Positions 16,552 to 25,339 are shown, numbered from the stretch's first letter. The stretch is 40,323 nt of DNA from Candidatus Dormiibacterota bacterium (GCA_003151935.1 PLYZ01000062.1:11460-51782); one strand, 5' to 3'. Notes: generated by a model not told the origin, from the sequence alone. Program-made: numbers and translations.

Positions 16552-17226
16552 CTAATCGTCGCCGGTGACGAGAGCGATCGCGAAGCCGTCGTAGCCTTTG
16601 CTGCCGACGGTCTGAATCGCAGCGGCGCTCACACTCGACTGCGCCGCGAGGAACTCATAGAAGCGGCGCGCTCCCAGCACGGTAGGATCGCTGCTGGCCG
16701 CATCGACCACGGCTCCGCCCCGCACGACATTGTCGGCAATGATCAAACTGCCGTGGCGCGAGAGCTTGAGCGCCCACTCGAAGTACTCCACATAGCCGGG
16801 TTTGTCTGCGTCGATGAAAATCAGGTCAAATGGATCTCGACCCTCGGCAGCGATCTGAGGGAGCGAATCCTGAGCCCGGCCGAGGCGAACCTCGACCACG
16901 TCCGCTAGTCCGGCCCGCGCGATGTTGGTGCGGGCCACTTCTGCATGCTTGGGGCTGGCCTCGAGCGAAATCAGGTGGCCGCCGGCGGGCAGCGCTCGCG
17001 CAAGCCAGATCGTGCTGTAGCCGCCTAGAGTGCCAATTTCGAGGATGTTGCGAGCCCTCTGGATCTGAGCCAGAAGCATCAGTAGCTTCCCTTGGCTCGG
17101 CGAAACATGTATGGGCGGCAGGCCGGCCGCAGCGCTGTCTTGGAGCGCTGCCTCCAGGGCCGGGTCCGGAGGCAACAGTAGATTAGTGATGTAGCGATCG
17201 ACCGCGGTCCATTGCTCCTGGGTCAT
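16552..17226 (-). CDS. Class I SAM-dependent O-methyltransferase (COG4122 type)
   Basis: 224 residues from ATG at 17226 (MTQEQWTAVDRYI). The SAM-binding motif is ILEIGTLGGYSTIWLA (around 62-77), followed by GGHLISLEASPKHAEVAR and the acidic metal-binding motif FDLIFIDADKPGY. This pattern belongs to the caffeoyl-CoA/catechol O-methyltransferase group, which methylates phenolic hydroxyls using a divalent metal. The start codon overlaps the stop of an amidohydrolase remnant (ATGA, 17223-17226). The gene was therefore once the coupled partner of a second amidohydrolase. A role in methylating an aromatic substrate of the island is plausible. Confidence 0.85.
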   Translation of the reverse strand: MTQEQWTAVDRYITNLLLPPDPALEAALQDSAAAGLPPIHVSPSQGKLLMLLAQIQRARNILEIGTLGGYSTIWLARALPAGGHLISLEASPKHAEVARTNIARAGLADVVEVRLGRAQDSLPQIAAEGRDPFDLIFIDADKPGYVEYFEWALKLSRHGSLIIADNVVRGGAVVDAASSDPTVLGARRFYEFLAAQSSVSAAAIQTVGSKGYDGFAIALVTGDD

Positions 17227-17463
17227 CGCAGAGCCCAGATTCCGCAAAACCGTTGAACGTCGCCGACGCAGGTGCTCTCGCGATCCTGTTCACAAATGTC
17301 CATCGCATCCCAGATTAGCGATCGTTGCGGGCAGCCGGTGACCGTTGAAAGGACCGCGCGTGGGTCGTCGTCCGAACTAAAAGGGATATGGTCGACCACC
17401 AAGAACTCCTTCAAGGAACGAACGGCATGTCCCGCCCCAAACAGTGCGGTGTCGGCGTTGCGC
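17223..17463 (-). pseudogene. C-terminal remnant of a second amidohydrolase
   Basis: The in-frame translation ending at 17223 reads NADTALFGAGHAVRSLKEF, then VVDHIPFSSDDD, and ends DVQRFCGIWALR. It aligns along its length with the C-terminus of the intact amidohydrolase at 19164-20174 (YADTALFGAEHAVRCSTEFF, VDHMLFGTDDPYG, NARRLFGLR). Key positions have decayed: FGTDD has become FSSDD. The remnant lies between the CocE-type gene and the O-methyltransferase gene. It shows that amidohydrolase units were duplicated and one copy lost its first three quarters. Confidence 0.8.
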
Positions 17464-19167
17464 CTAAGAGGCACTTGGGCCGATACCGCGCTCATGGTCC
17501 GGCTGGGCCGGGATGACGGGCACCAGCAGATGCGAGTTGTACCTGCCTCCGGCATGGATGACATGCCGGCCACGGTTCCGCGTCTCCGTGTGGCCCGTCG
17601 CGATCACGCCTGGCGGGTAGGTCTGGGTGTCGCTGCCCTGCACGACCACCTGCAGTTGCTCGGCGGCACGGAACAAGGTGCTGGACGGCCAGATCTCGAT
17701 CTCAACCGCCACAATCTCGCCGGGTGTCAGAGGCTGCTCACGACGGTGCGTGTGCCACGGTTGCTCGGGCGTCGAGAGCCGTTCGTCAAGCTCGCGATGG
17801 GAGACCCTCAGGTAGCCGAGCGCCACCGGGCCGTCTTCGAGCGCATAGAAGAAGGAAAACGGAACCAGCCCTCCGTTGGCGTCCAGCTTCCGGACCGCCA
17901 CGAATAGGTCCATGTCGGCAGAACCCTCAGCCTCGACCCACAGCCGCAGTTTCATGTGGCCCGTGAGCTCGGTGTCGGCGCCAAACCGGTGCACGAACTC
18001 CGCGTGCTCGGGTCCGCCGGCCGCATAACTGACCGCATTCTGTCGCGCGGCGAGGGTTGGGGCCAACGTACCGTCGGACGCGTCCAGGTACAAAGTCTCG
18101 TAACGGGTGCGCGCCAGCGGCCACTCCTTCTCGTCTCGGCCCTCGCCGACGTAGAAGCGCTCGCGCACCTCGATGCGGACTCGAGGCCATTTGTCGACCT
18201 CGCTGTCGATGCCTTTCAGGAATCGATCGAAGAAGACACGCAGGCGTTCGACGTTGTCCGGCTGGTAGTAGTACTGCCAGCGCTTGCGCGCATGGACGAC
18301 CAGCCACTTGTCTTTCGATGAGATGCGCTTGAAGCCCTCGAGCGTGCCTCGGGTGTGCAGGCAATGGTCGGACCAGCCGGCGACGACGAACGCCGGCACC
18401 TCGATCTTGGACAGGTCGGGTGTCTTGCTGTCCCAGTAGGCATCCCACAGTGGGTGCTCGGCGTCCATGGCGACCAAGTCTTCGACGCGGGTCGTCGAGT
18501 AGGAGACGCGTCGCAAGCGCCAGGTGGGGCCGAAGCGGTTCTCGGGGATGCCGCCGTGATACGACCACTCCCGGTAGCGGTCGCTCACACCCTCCCACGG
18601 ATTGATGGCCGCAAGGTGAGGTGGATGTTCCGCGGCCGCCCTCCATTGCACTATGGCTAGGTACGAGACGCCCGACATCCCGACCTTCCCGTTGCTCCAC
18701 GGCTGCGTCCCGGCCCACTCGATCAGGTCGTAGACGTCCTCGGCCTCCTGCTGGCTGAAGAAGGTCGCGTCGCCTTGCGAATTCCATACGCCGCGTGGAT
18801 CGACGTTGATGACCGCGTAACCGTGCCGTGTCCAATAGAGCGGGTCTGGCGCTTCGAAGTCCGCGTACTTCGAGAGCGACGTCACGTCGACCCCGTGGTA
18901 TGGAAAGACGTCGTACTTCACCGGGCCATGCTTCCCGTACGGTCCCCAGGCGACGATCACCGGCACGGGACCACCAGTCTCAGGCCGGAAGACGTCGGCG
19001 TAGATCTCGACGCCGTCGCGCATCCGGACCGGCGCGTCGTACTCGATCAACATGCCGTCCGCATGCTCGATGCGGTGGTTGAGCGGCGGGCAGCCCAGCT
19101 GCTCAGGAGGCAAACCTGGCAGGAATCGCATCTCGTACGAGCTTCCCGGATCGGCATTCTCGCTCAC
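17464..19167 (-). CDS. CocE/NonD-family alpha/beta hydrolase (peptidase S15 type)
   Basis: 567 residues, full length for the family. The alpha/beta hydrolase core has GMSGVSY with nucleophile Ser165, the acid in AGWSDH (about 280) and a candidate His in LVVHARKRW. The C-terminal ~220 residues form the jelly-roll domain (ELTGHMKLRLWVEAEGSADM, later LQVVVQGSD). Known members cleave cocaine esters, glutaryl-amide bonds or X-Pro peptides; the preferred substrate here is an ester or amide of unknown identity. There is no signal peptide, so it should be cytoplasmic. It overlaps the upstream amidohydrolase by ATGA (19164-19167) and is probably co-translated with it. Confidence 0.85.
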   Translation of the reverse strand: MSENADPGSSYEMRFLPGLPPEQLGCPPLNHRIEHADGMLIEYDAPVRMRDGVEIYADVFRPETGGPVPVIVAWGPYGKHGPVKYDVFPYHGVDVTSLSKYADFEAPDPLYWTRHGYAVINVDPRGVWNSQGDATFFSQQEAEDVYDLIEWAGTQPWSNGKVGMSGVSYLAIVQWRAAAEHPPHLAAINPWEGVSDRYREWSYHGGIPENRFGPTWRLRRVSYSTTRVEDLVAMDAEHPLWDAYWDSKTPDLSKIEVPAFVVAGWSDHCLHTRGTLEGFKRISSKDKWLVVHARKRWQYYYQPDNVERLRVFFDRFLKGIDSEVDKWPRVRIEVRERFYVGEGRDEKEWPLARTRYETLYLDASDGTLAPTLAARQNAVSYAAGGPEHAEFVHRFGADTELTGHMKLRLWVEAEGSADMDLFVAVRKLDANGGLVPFSFFYALEDGPVALGYLRVSHRELDERLSTPEQPWHTHRREQPLTPGEIVAVEIEIWPSSTLFRAAEQLQVVVQGSDTQTYPPGVIATGHTETRNRGRHVIHAGGRYNSHLLVPVIPAQPDHERGIGPSAS

Positions 19168-20174
19168 CGGAGCCCGAAAAGCCTCCGAGCGTTGCCCTCG
19201 TAGATCTTGCTGCGCTCGGCATCCGAAAAATCCAGCGCATCGAGGTTCGCGATCGTCTCTCGGAGGTTGTAAGCGTTGGGTGGACCATACGGATCGTCTG
19301 TCCCGAACAGCATGTGGTCAACGCCGAAGAACTCAGTCGAGCAGCGCACCGCATGTTCTGCGCCGAACAGCGCGGTGTCCGCGTAGAACTTCTTGAAGTA
19401 GTCCATCGGTCGAAGCGACAGAGGGTAAGTTTCGACGTCCTGGAGCTGGTGAGCGGGAGTGCGGCTGCCCAGCATGTCCAACCCGACGATTCGACCTGCG
19501 AAATGCGGAATCATGCTCCCGCCGTGGTGGATCAACATCTTCAGGTTCGGATAGCGTTCCAGTATCCCGGCGAACACGATGCGGCCCATGAACACGGCGG
19601 TGTCGTACTCCCAGCCGAAGACCCACCAGAGCTCGAACTTCGAGCGCTCCTCCCACGGATAGTCCGGCCACGAGGAGTTCCGGCACGGGTGCACCCAGAT
19701 CATCCGGTCCAGCTCGGCCATCCGCTTGAAGATCGGCTCGAAGCGCGGCTCGTCCATCGGATGCTGCTTGACGCTCGTGAACATCTGGATTCCCAGCGCG
19801 CCGAGCTTCCCGCACGCGTAGTCGATTTCGCCGACCGCAGCGTCGGGATCGTTCACGGGCAGCGATGCGATGAAGCCCGCGAATCGATCCGGGTGCCTGT
19901 CCACCAGCTCCGCCAGGCCCTCGTTGCCGATCCTGGCCAGCTCACGCGCGACAGCGGGCTCGGCGATCTCGTCGACCTGCGGCGCCGGGATGCTGATGAT
20001 CTGCTTGTACTCGCCGAACTCGTCCATGACCTTGAACCTGCGGTCGAGGTCCACCAGCTCGGGAATGCCGGAAATCCGCTTCTGAAGGTTGGCGGCGGAC
20101 GCCATTGGGCCGAGGGCGTTGAAACGATGCGCATACGCCGGCGGCAGGATGTGCGTGTAGGCGTCGATCTTCAT
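19164..20174 (-). CDS. Amidohydrolase of the ACMSD/gamma-resorcylate decarboxylase superfamily
   Basis: 336 residues starting MKIDAYTHILPP. The PF04909 fold is recognisable from the N-terminal metal motif (here Tyr-x-His rather than His-x-His), WVHPCRNSSW, LKMLIHHGGSMIPHFAGRI and the C-terminal FGTDDPYG with its metal or catalytic Asp. Members decarboxylate or hydrolyse aromatic and semialdehyde acids. It heads the leftward operon (amidohydrolase, CocE hydrolase, amidohydrolase remnant, O-methyltransferase). It is divergent from the thioesterase gene with only 38 bases between starts, so both arms probably share control. The loss of the first His may change the metal or reaction; the variant is seen in a subgroup of the family. 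Confidence 0.83.
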   Translation of the reverse strand: MKIDAYTHILPPAYAHRFNALGPMASAANLQKRISGIPELVDLDRRFKVMDEFGEYKQIISIPAPQVDEIAEPAVARELARIGNEGLAELVDRHPDRFAGFIASLPVNDPDAAVGEIDYACGKLGALGIQMFTSVKQHPMDEPRFEPIFKRMAELDRMIWVHPCRNSSWPDYPWEERSKFELWWVFGWEYDTAVFMGRIVFAGILERYPNLKMLIHHGGSMIPHFAGRIVGLDMLGSRTPAHQLQDVETYPLSLRPMDYFKKFYADTALFGAEHAVRCSTEFFGVDHMLFGTDDPYGPPNAYNLRETIANLDALDFSDAERSKIYEGNARRLFGLR

Positions 20175-20191
20175 CTGCTGCAGATGCGTGA

Positions 20192-20210
20192 AAGGTCCGC
20201 AACCTTAAGG
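20192..20210. promoter_or_regulatory. Inverted repeat in the divergent promoter region
   Basis: AAGGT-CCGCA-ACCTT (20192-20206) overlaps the palindrome CCTTAAGG (20203-20210) in the 38-base gap between the amidohydrolase and thioesterase starts. It could be an operator for the two arms. It does not resemble the GntR palindrome at 20704. Confidence 0.3.
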
Positions 20211-20212
20211 TA

Positions 20213-20641
20213 GTGTCCGTGAGTCTCCCCGATCCCGCGCGTGTGATCGTCAAGGTACGCGTGGAATGGCCCGACACCGACGCTGCCACGCACTACCAGT
20301 ACTCCGTTGTCATGCGTTGGATACAGGTCGCCGAAGCAACTCTCCACCAGCGCCTTGGCATTGCGGAGCGCACTTTCGGATCGACGCCCCGCGTTCACCT
20401 CGAGGTCGACTTCAAGCGCCGGCTCTGGTTCTTGGACGAGGTCGATGTCGACTTCTTCGTTGATCGAGTGGGGCGGACCTCCTTGCGTTATGGGTTCAAG
20501 GTCCGCAAAGGCGATGTGGTGGCCGCCCAGGGAGCGATGGTATGCGCCTACATGCCAAGTGGCTGCGAGAGCCCCGTGCCGTGGCCTGAGGACATGCGCG
20601 AGCTGTTCGGCGAGTCCGGGGACGTCACGGACCGGCTCTAA
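20213..20641 (+). CDS. Hotdog-fold acyl-CoA thioesterase (4HBT/YbgC type)
   Basis: 142 residues from a GTG start. The N-terminal hotdog signature is VEWPDTDAATHYQYSVVMRW, with the catalytic Asp region, then LGIAERTFGSTPRVHLEVDF and the long central helix expected for YbgC/4-hydroxybenzoyl-CoA thioesterases. It would hydrolyse an acyl- or aroyl-CoA of the pathway, recycling CoA or releasing a product. It is the first gene of the rightward arm, 75 bases before the GntR gene, and is divergent from the amidohydrolase. Confidence 0.75.
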   Translation: MSVSLPDPARVIVKVRVEWPDTDAATHYQYSVVMRWIQVAEATLHQRLGIAERTFGSTPRVHLEVDFKRRLWFLDEVDVDFFVDRVGRTSLRYGFKVRKGDVVAAQGAMVCAYMPSGCESPVPWPEDMRELFGESGDVTDRL

Positions 20642-20703
20642 CCCCCACGGACGCGAAGGCCCGCCGATCCTGGAAATCAACATCGCTTCTTGACCATCTC
20701 GGA

Positions 20704-20721
20704 TGCATGATGCATCATGCA
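20704..20721. promoter_or_regulatory. 18-bp perfect palindrome, probable GntR operator
   Basis: TGCATGATGCATCATGCA is perfectly self-complementary and overlaps the first ATG (20717) of the GntR gene. FadR/GntR regulators bind such short dyads, and the placement would block initiation of the whole downstream operon. That the encoded GntR binds it is inference. The next ATG, at 20726, lies just outside the palindrome. Confidence 0.7.
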
Positions 20722-21478
20722 CGCAATGGACGACGGGAAGTACTCCGCTCCGATCGCAGAAGCCATGGCCGCGGTCGTTGACCTGGGAGCGCTTCCCTAT
20801 CGGACGGTGGAGGAAGCGGTCGCCGACCGGATCCGGCGAGCCATTCTCCGGGGCGACCTGCGGCCGGGCACCCGGATCCTTCAGGCCGAGCTAGCCGAGC
20901 GCATGGGCACCTCGATCACTCCGATTCGAGCAGCCCTCCGGCAGCTCGCCGGCGAGGGGTTGATCCACATCGAGCCGCAGCGGAGCGTGCTAGTTCACAA
21001 GCCGACCGCCGCGGAACTAGGCGAGATCTATGAAATCCGGCTGCTGATCGAACCCAGCAGCGTCGCGAAGACCGCGGCCGCCATCACGGCCGAGGATCTC
21101 GAGGCGGCCGCGAAGATCCTCGACCGTATGGAGAAGGAAGAAGACCTCGGCGAGTGGTGCATCCTGAACCGCGACTTCCACGCTCTCCTGGTCAAGGCGT
21201 CACAGGCCCCGCGGATGACCACGATCATGACCAACCTTCTAAGCCTGTCCGCCATGCACAACCTCATCTCGTTCTCGCGGTCGCCGCACCGGATTAGGCA
21301 AGCCGACCAAGAACATCGACGCATCCTTGCGGCGTGCCAGGCGCACGACGCTCGGCGTGCGCAGGACATGGCGTTGAAACACCTGGAATCGAGCCGGCGA
21401 ATTGGAACCGACAACCATGTACCGCTGAGCCACCCGACTGAGCGGGGACATTCAACCTTGAAGGAGGGTCGCCAATGA
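20717..21478 (+). CDS. GntR-family regulator, FCD (FadR) type
   Basis: 253 residues, or 250 if ATG 20726 is used. The N-terminal winged helix-turn-helix spans about residues 30-95 (TVEEAVADRIRRAILRGDLR, then LAERMGTSITPIRAALRQLA). The C-terminal FCD ligand domain has the metal-ligand pattern Asp/His in NRDFHALL, QEHRRIL and ALKHLESS. Such proteins usually repress a catabolic operon and release DNA when a pathway acid binds. It sits on an 18-bp palindrome and its stop overlaps the next start (ATGA at 21475). It is therefore co-translated with the transporter operon, giving autoregulation. Confidence 0.88.
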   Translation: MHAMDDGKYSAPIAEAMAAVVDLGALPYRTVEEAVADRIRRAILRGDLRPGTRILQAELAERMGTSITPIRAALRQLAGEGLIHIEPQRSVLVHKPTAAELGEIYEIRLLIEPSSVAKTAAAITAEDLEAAAKILDRMEKEEDLGEWCILNRDFHALLVKASQAPRMTTIMTNLLSLSAMHNLISFSRSPHRIRQADQEHRRILAACQAHDARRAQDMALKHLESSRRIGTDNHVPLSHPTERGHSTLKEGRQ

Positions 21479-22692
21479 GATCGCATCGGTTTGCATGGGC
21501 AATCATCGGCATCCTGGCGGTGGCCGGCTCTGCGTGTAGCAGCTCATCCACAAGCACGACCGGCTCCAAGTCCCCGGTCGTGGTCGGTATTTCCCTGTCC
21601 TTGACTGGAGACTTCTCCGACAGCGGCAAGACGGAACAGCAGGGCTACCAACTGTGGCAGAGCGTCCAGAACGCCAAGGGTGGCATGCTTGGACGACAGA
21701 TCCAATTGAAGATCGTCGATGACGCCAGCAGCCCGGACACGGCGGTCTCCAATTATCAGAACCTCATCACCAGGGACAAGGTCGACCTTGTCTTCGGTCC
21801 TTTTTCCACCCTCTTGACCGCCCCATCCGCGTTGGTCGCGGCCCGTTACGGCTACGCCTTCCCCGATCCTGCGGACGGGGCGCCGAAGACCTTGAACGAG
21901 CACCTACAGAACTTTTTCCTGATGCAGCCGGCCGGTCCACTCGACACGGGACTGACATGGACGCGCTACATCTTGTCGCTGCCCGCCGATCAACGGCCCA
22001 AGTCCGTCGCCTACATCTCGCTCGACGATCCGTTTCTCGTGCCGGCCGTCGCCTTAGACCGGACCGCTTTCACGGCAGCGGGCATAAAGAACGTTTACGA
22101 CAACATCTACCCGACGGAAAACGTCCAGATGACCCCGCTCGTTGCGGCGATAGCGGCCGCTCAGCCTGACATGGTGGTGGCCGGGACCATGGAGGCCGAC
22201 TCTTTCGACATGGTGAAGGCCATGGTGACCGAGAAGTTCAATCCGAAGTACCTGTTCTTTATGAATGGCGCCAGCGACTCGGCGAACTTCCCGACGAACG
22301 TCGGCAAGCAGAACATCGAAGGCATCTTCAGCGCACTTGGCTGGTACCCGGAGGAAAAGACACCGGGAAACGCAGAGTTCGTCGCTGAATACATCAAGAA
22401 ATACGGCGGCGATGCGAGCCAGATCTCCGCCGACACCGCTGAGGCGTACACCATCGGACAAGTCATCACCGAGGTCGTCGAGAAGGTCGGTGCGATCGAC
22501 AACGCCAAGATCATCCAGCAGCTGCATTCCAGCTACTGGCCCAGCATTCAGGGCAGCCTGGCGTGGGACGCCGACGGCAAGCCGGTGGGTACCCTGCTGT
22601 TGGTTGAATGGATCGGTGGAAAGCTCGAGGTGGTCTATCCAGCAACTGATGCGACGCACGCACCGGTCGTGCCAAAGCCTAATTGGCCGTAA
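21475..22692 (+). CDS. Lipoprotein substrate-binding protein of Liv-type ABC importer
   Basis: 405 residues. The N-terminus has a short positive start, a hydrophobic stretch (WAIIGILAVAGSAC) and a lipobox ending at Cys near residue 22, followed by a Ser/Thr linker. It is thus a lipoprotein on the outer face of the cytoplasmic membrane. The mature part is a type I periplasmic binding protein of the branched-chain amino acid family (VVVGISLSLTGDFSDSGKTE..., later AYTIGQVITEVVEKVG). In catabolic clusters these often bind aromatic or short organic acids rather than amino acids. It overlaps the GntR gene by 4 bases and is followed by both permeases and both ATPases. Confidence 0.88.
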   Translation: MRSHRFAWAIIGILAVAGSACSSSSTSTTGSKSPVVVGISLSLTGDFSDSGKTEQQGYQLWQSVQNAKGGMLGRQIQLKIVDDASSPDTAVSNYQNLITRDKVDLVFGPFSTLLTAPSALVAARYGYAFPDPADGAPKTLNEHLQNFFLMQPAGPLDTGLTWTRYILSLPADQRPKSVAYISLDDPFLVPAVALDRTAFTAAGIKNVYDNIYPTENVQMTPLVAAIAAAQPDMVVAGTMEADSFDMVKAMVTEKFNPKYLFFMNGASDSANFPTNVGKQNIEGIFSALGWYPEEKTPGNAEFVAEYIKKYGGDASQISADTAEAYTIGQVITEVVEKVGAIDNAKIIQQLHSSYWPSIQGSLAWDADGKPVGTLLLVEWIGGKLEVVYPATDATHAPVVPKPNWP

Positions 22693-22723
22693 GGAACTTC
22701 AAAACGACTGACGAGGAGCCGAG

Positions 22724-23596
22724 GTGCACCTTCTGATCTACGGATGCATCCTCGGCATCCTCTTGGGCGGCGTCTATGGCCTGATGGCGAGCGGGCTGGC
22801 GCTGGTGTGGGGGATCATGCGAGTCCTCAACATCGCGCAGGCGGTCTGCGTCATCCTCGGCTCGTACCTTGCATTCACTGCGTTCACCGTGCTCCACGTC
22901 GATCCGATGCTCGCGGTCCTCCCGATCAGTGTGGTGATGTTTGTCTTTGGCGTGGGCATCTACTACGCCTTCCTCCGTCCCATCCGGCGGGACCGCGAGT
23001 CGCTGTCCATCCTCGTCACGTATGCCATCGCCATTGGCATCGAGGGAGCGCTGGGGCTTATCTACACGACCAGCCTGCAGCACACGGGTACGAGCTACGC
23101 AACGCAATCGTTCGAGGTCGGTGGCTTTCAGATTCCGACCGTCGAGCTTTATGCGTTCCTGATCTCGGTCGCGATCCTGGGTCTCCTTGCCCTCATGCTG
23201 CAGCGCACACGCCTCGGCCGCGCTCTGCGTGCGGCCACCCAAAATCCGACCGCCGCCCGGCTTCTCGGCGTTGATATCGACCGGGTGTCAGCGGTGGGGT
23301 TTGGAATCGGCATCAGCACGGCCGCGGCGGCCGGTGCCGTCTACGGGATGATCTACTCGTTCAATCCCAATAGCCACTACGACCTAATCGGCATCCTCCT
23401 GGCGATCGTCGTGCTGGGCGGTTTCGGCAGCATGAGAGGGGCGATCGTGGCGGCGCTGATCTTGGGCGTTATTGCATCGGTGGTCTTCATCTACTGGCCG
23501 CTCTGGGCAAACCTGAGCTTTTTTGGGGTCGTCGTTGTGGTGCTGCTGTTCCGGCCGCAAGGACTGTGGGGCGTGCCGAACTGGGCGACACAATGA
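22724..23596 (+). CDS. Liv-type ABC transporter permease (LivH-like)
   Basis: 290 residues from GTG 22724, preceded by GAGGAG. It has about eight hydrophobic segments, starting LLIYGCILGILLGGVYGLMA. The LivH hallmark regions GLALVWGIMRVLNIAQ near the N-terminus, LLGVDIDRVSAVGFGI in the cytoplasmic loop that docks the ATPase, and VVLGGFGSMRGAIVAALILG are present. It forms the membrane channel with the LivM-like protein. Its stop overlaps the next start (ATGA at 23593). Confidence 0.9.
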   Translation: MHLLIYGCILGILLGGVYGLMASGLALVWGIMRVLNIAQAVCVILGSYLAFTAFTVLHVDPMLAVLPISVVMFVFGVGIYYAFLRPIRRDRESLSILVTYAIAIGIEGALGLIYTTSLQHTGTSYATQSFEVGGFQIPTVELYAFLISVAILGLLALMLQRTRLGRALRAATQNPTAARLLGVDIDRVSAVGFGIGISTAAAAGAVYGMIYSFNPNSHYDLIGILLAIVVLGGFGSMRGAIVAALILGVIASVVFIYWPLWANLSFFGVVVVVLLFRPQGLWGVPNWATQ

Positions 23597-24606
23597 GCCG
23601 AGCCACCAAGGCCGGGGCTATCAGGGCGATCCTCGTCTTCGCCCTGCTGCTCGCCCTGCCGTTCGTCTTCACAGATCACTGGATCGTGAACATCGCCTTC
23701 TTTGGATTGATGTTCGCTGTCCTTGCGGTCGCCTGGAATCTCATCGGCGGGTACGCAGGGTACATCTGGCTCGGCAGCATCGCCTTCTTTGGCCTCGGCG
23801 CCTACGCGCTGGCCATCACGTTCCAGCACGTGCCCCTCACCTCCGGCTATCTGCCCTTCTTTGCGCTCATCCCCATCGGCATCGCCATCGGGATCGTCAG
23901 CATTCCGCTCGCCCTTCTTCTCCTTCGAGTGCGCGCGGCCACCTTTGCCGTCGTATCGCTGGCGGTCCTGTTCGTCGCCGAAATCTTTGCGTTCAACCTG
24001 GACGGCCTGACGGGTGGGCCTCAGGGTCTCGGCATGGCGCTGCCGCCGTTCGTGGTGACTACGTTTGAACGGCCCTTCTATCTGGCCATGCTCGTCTTGC
24101 TTGCGGCCGTCATGTTCTGCTCCTGGTACCTGGCCAAGTCCAAGTTCGGCCTCATGCTCTTCGCCATCAAGGGCGACGAGGATCGAGCCCGCGGCCTTGG
24201 GGTCCGGACGACGACCGTGAAAGTCATCGCCTTCGCGCTCTGCTGTGGGTTCACCGGCATGGCAGGCGGGCTGTGGGCGTATTACATAACGTGGATCTAT
24301 CCGCAGTTTGCGATGGACCCCAACACGATGTTCGCGATCATCCTGATGACCTACCTTGGCGGAAAGGGAACGCTGTGGGGCCCGGTGCTGGGCGCGTTCC
24401 TGCTGGCCCCGGCCAAGGAGTACTTCGCCTACACGCTGGGCGGTAGCGCGTTCTATCTGATCGCGTACGCGGCCCTGTTCCTGCTGGTGATGTTCTTCTT
24501 GCCTCGAGGCGTCGTGCCGACGGTGGCTGACTTCCTGGCCCGGCATCGACGCAGGGCGGCGGTCCTCGCCAGCGGCCCGCGGCCCGCGGGGGAGCAGGTC
24601 GCATGA
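23593..24606 (+). CDS. Liv-type ABC transporter permease (LivM-like)
   Basis: 337 residues from ATG 23593, which overlaps the LivH-like stop. Multiple membrane segments are visible (ILVFALLLALPFVFTDHWIV, IAFFGLMFAVLAVAWNLIGG). The LivM signature GYIWLGSIAFFGLGAYA and the docking loop RARGLGVRTTTVKVIAF are present, with a conserved MTYLGGKGTLWGPVLGAF near the C-terminus. It overlaps the LivG-like gene by ATGA (24603-24606). Confidence 0.9.
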   Translation: MSRATKAGAIRAILVFALLLALPFVFTDHWIVNIAFFGLMFAVLAVAWNLIGGYAGYIWLGSIAFFGLGAYALAITFQHVPLTSGYLPFFALIPIGIAIGIVSIPLALLLLRVRAATFAVVSLAVLFVAEIFAFNLDGLTGGPQGLGMALPPFVVTTFERPFYLAMLVLLAAVMFCSWYLAKSKFGLMLFAIKGDEDRARGLGVRTTTVKVIAFALCCGFTGMAGGLWAYYITWIYPQFAMDPNTMFAIILMTYLGGKGTLWGPVLGAFLLAPAKEYFAYTLGGSAFYLIAYAALFLLVMFFLPRGVVPTVADFLARHRRRAAVLASGPRPAGEQVA

Positions 24607-25334
24607 CGGCGATGCTCGAGGTGCGTGGGGTCACGAAAAGCTTTGGTGGCGTAGTGGCAGTCGACCACTGCACGTTCTCTGTCGCAGCTGGCAGCCTCAC
24701 GGGCCTCATCGGCCCGAATGGTTCCGGCAAAACGACTCTGTTTAATGTGATCACCGGGTACCTGCCCTCAGACAGTGGCGAGATTCGGCTGGATGGTCGC
24801 CTCATCCGCAAGCCCGACCCCACCTGGCTGTATCGCCAGGGGGTCGCCCGAACGTTCCAGAACGCTCGCATCTTTCCCGAGCTCACGCTTAGGGAGAATC
24901 TCGCCCTGGCGATCCCGGCAGGGTGGCGGATGCTCCTCAACATCGCGATCAGCAGGGCCGATCGGGAACGGATCGACGAGGCGCTCGAAATCTTCGGCCT
25001 GAGCCCGCTCGCCGATCACCGAGCTGGCGAATTGTCGTACGGGCAGAGCCGCCTGCTGGAGTTCGCCACGACCCTGATGGGACGCCCGCGCCTGGTTCTG
25101 CTCGATGAACCAACGGCGGGCGTCAACCCGATCATGATCGAGATCCTGGAGAACCACATTCGCCGGCTCCACGAAACCGGAGTCACCGTCCTTCTCGTCG
25201 AGCATCGCCTAGAAATCTTGATGCGGCTCTGCGAGACGGTCATCGTCCTGGACCAAGGCGCCCTGATCGCCGAGGGTCCGCCCGAGCGGGTCAGGCGCGA
25301 CCCAAAGGTGCTCGACGCCTACTTGGGCGCCTGA
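24603..25334 (+). CDS. Liv-type ABC transporter ATPase (LivG-like)
   Basis: 243 residues. Walker A is GPNGSGKTT (about 38-46), the signature is LSYGQSRLLEFA, and Walker B is LVLLDEPTAGVNP with the switch His in LLVEHRLEIL. The signature has LSYGQ, as usual for LivG. It pairs with the LivF-like ATPase to drive import. Five bases separate its stop from the next gene, the first non-overlapping junction since the LivH-like gene. Confidence 0.9.
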   Translation: MTAMLEVRGVTKSFGGVVAVDHCTFSVAAGSLTGLIGPNGSGKTTLFNVITGYLPSDSGEIRLDGRLIRKPDPTWLYRQGVARTFQNARIFPELTLRENLALAIPAGWRMLLNIAISRADRERIDEALEIFGLSPLADHRAGELSYGQSRLLEFATTLMGRPRLVLLDEPTAGVNPIMIEILENHIRRLHETGVTVLLVEHRLEILMRLCETVIVLDQGALIAEGPPERVRRDPKVLDAYLGA

Positions 25335-25339
25335 CCCCG

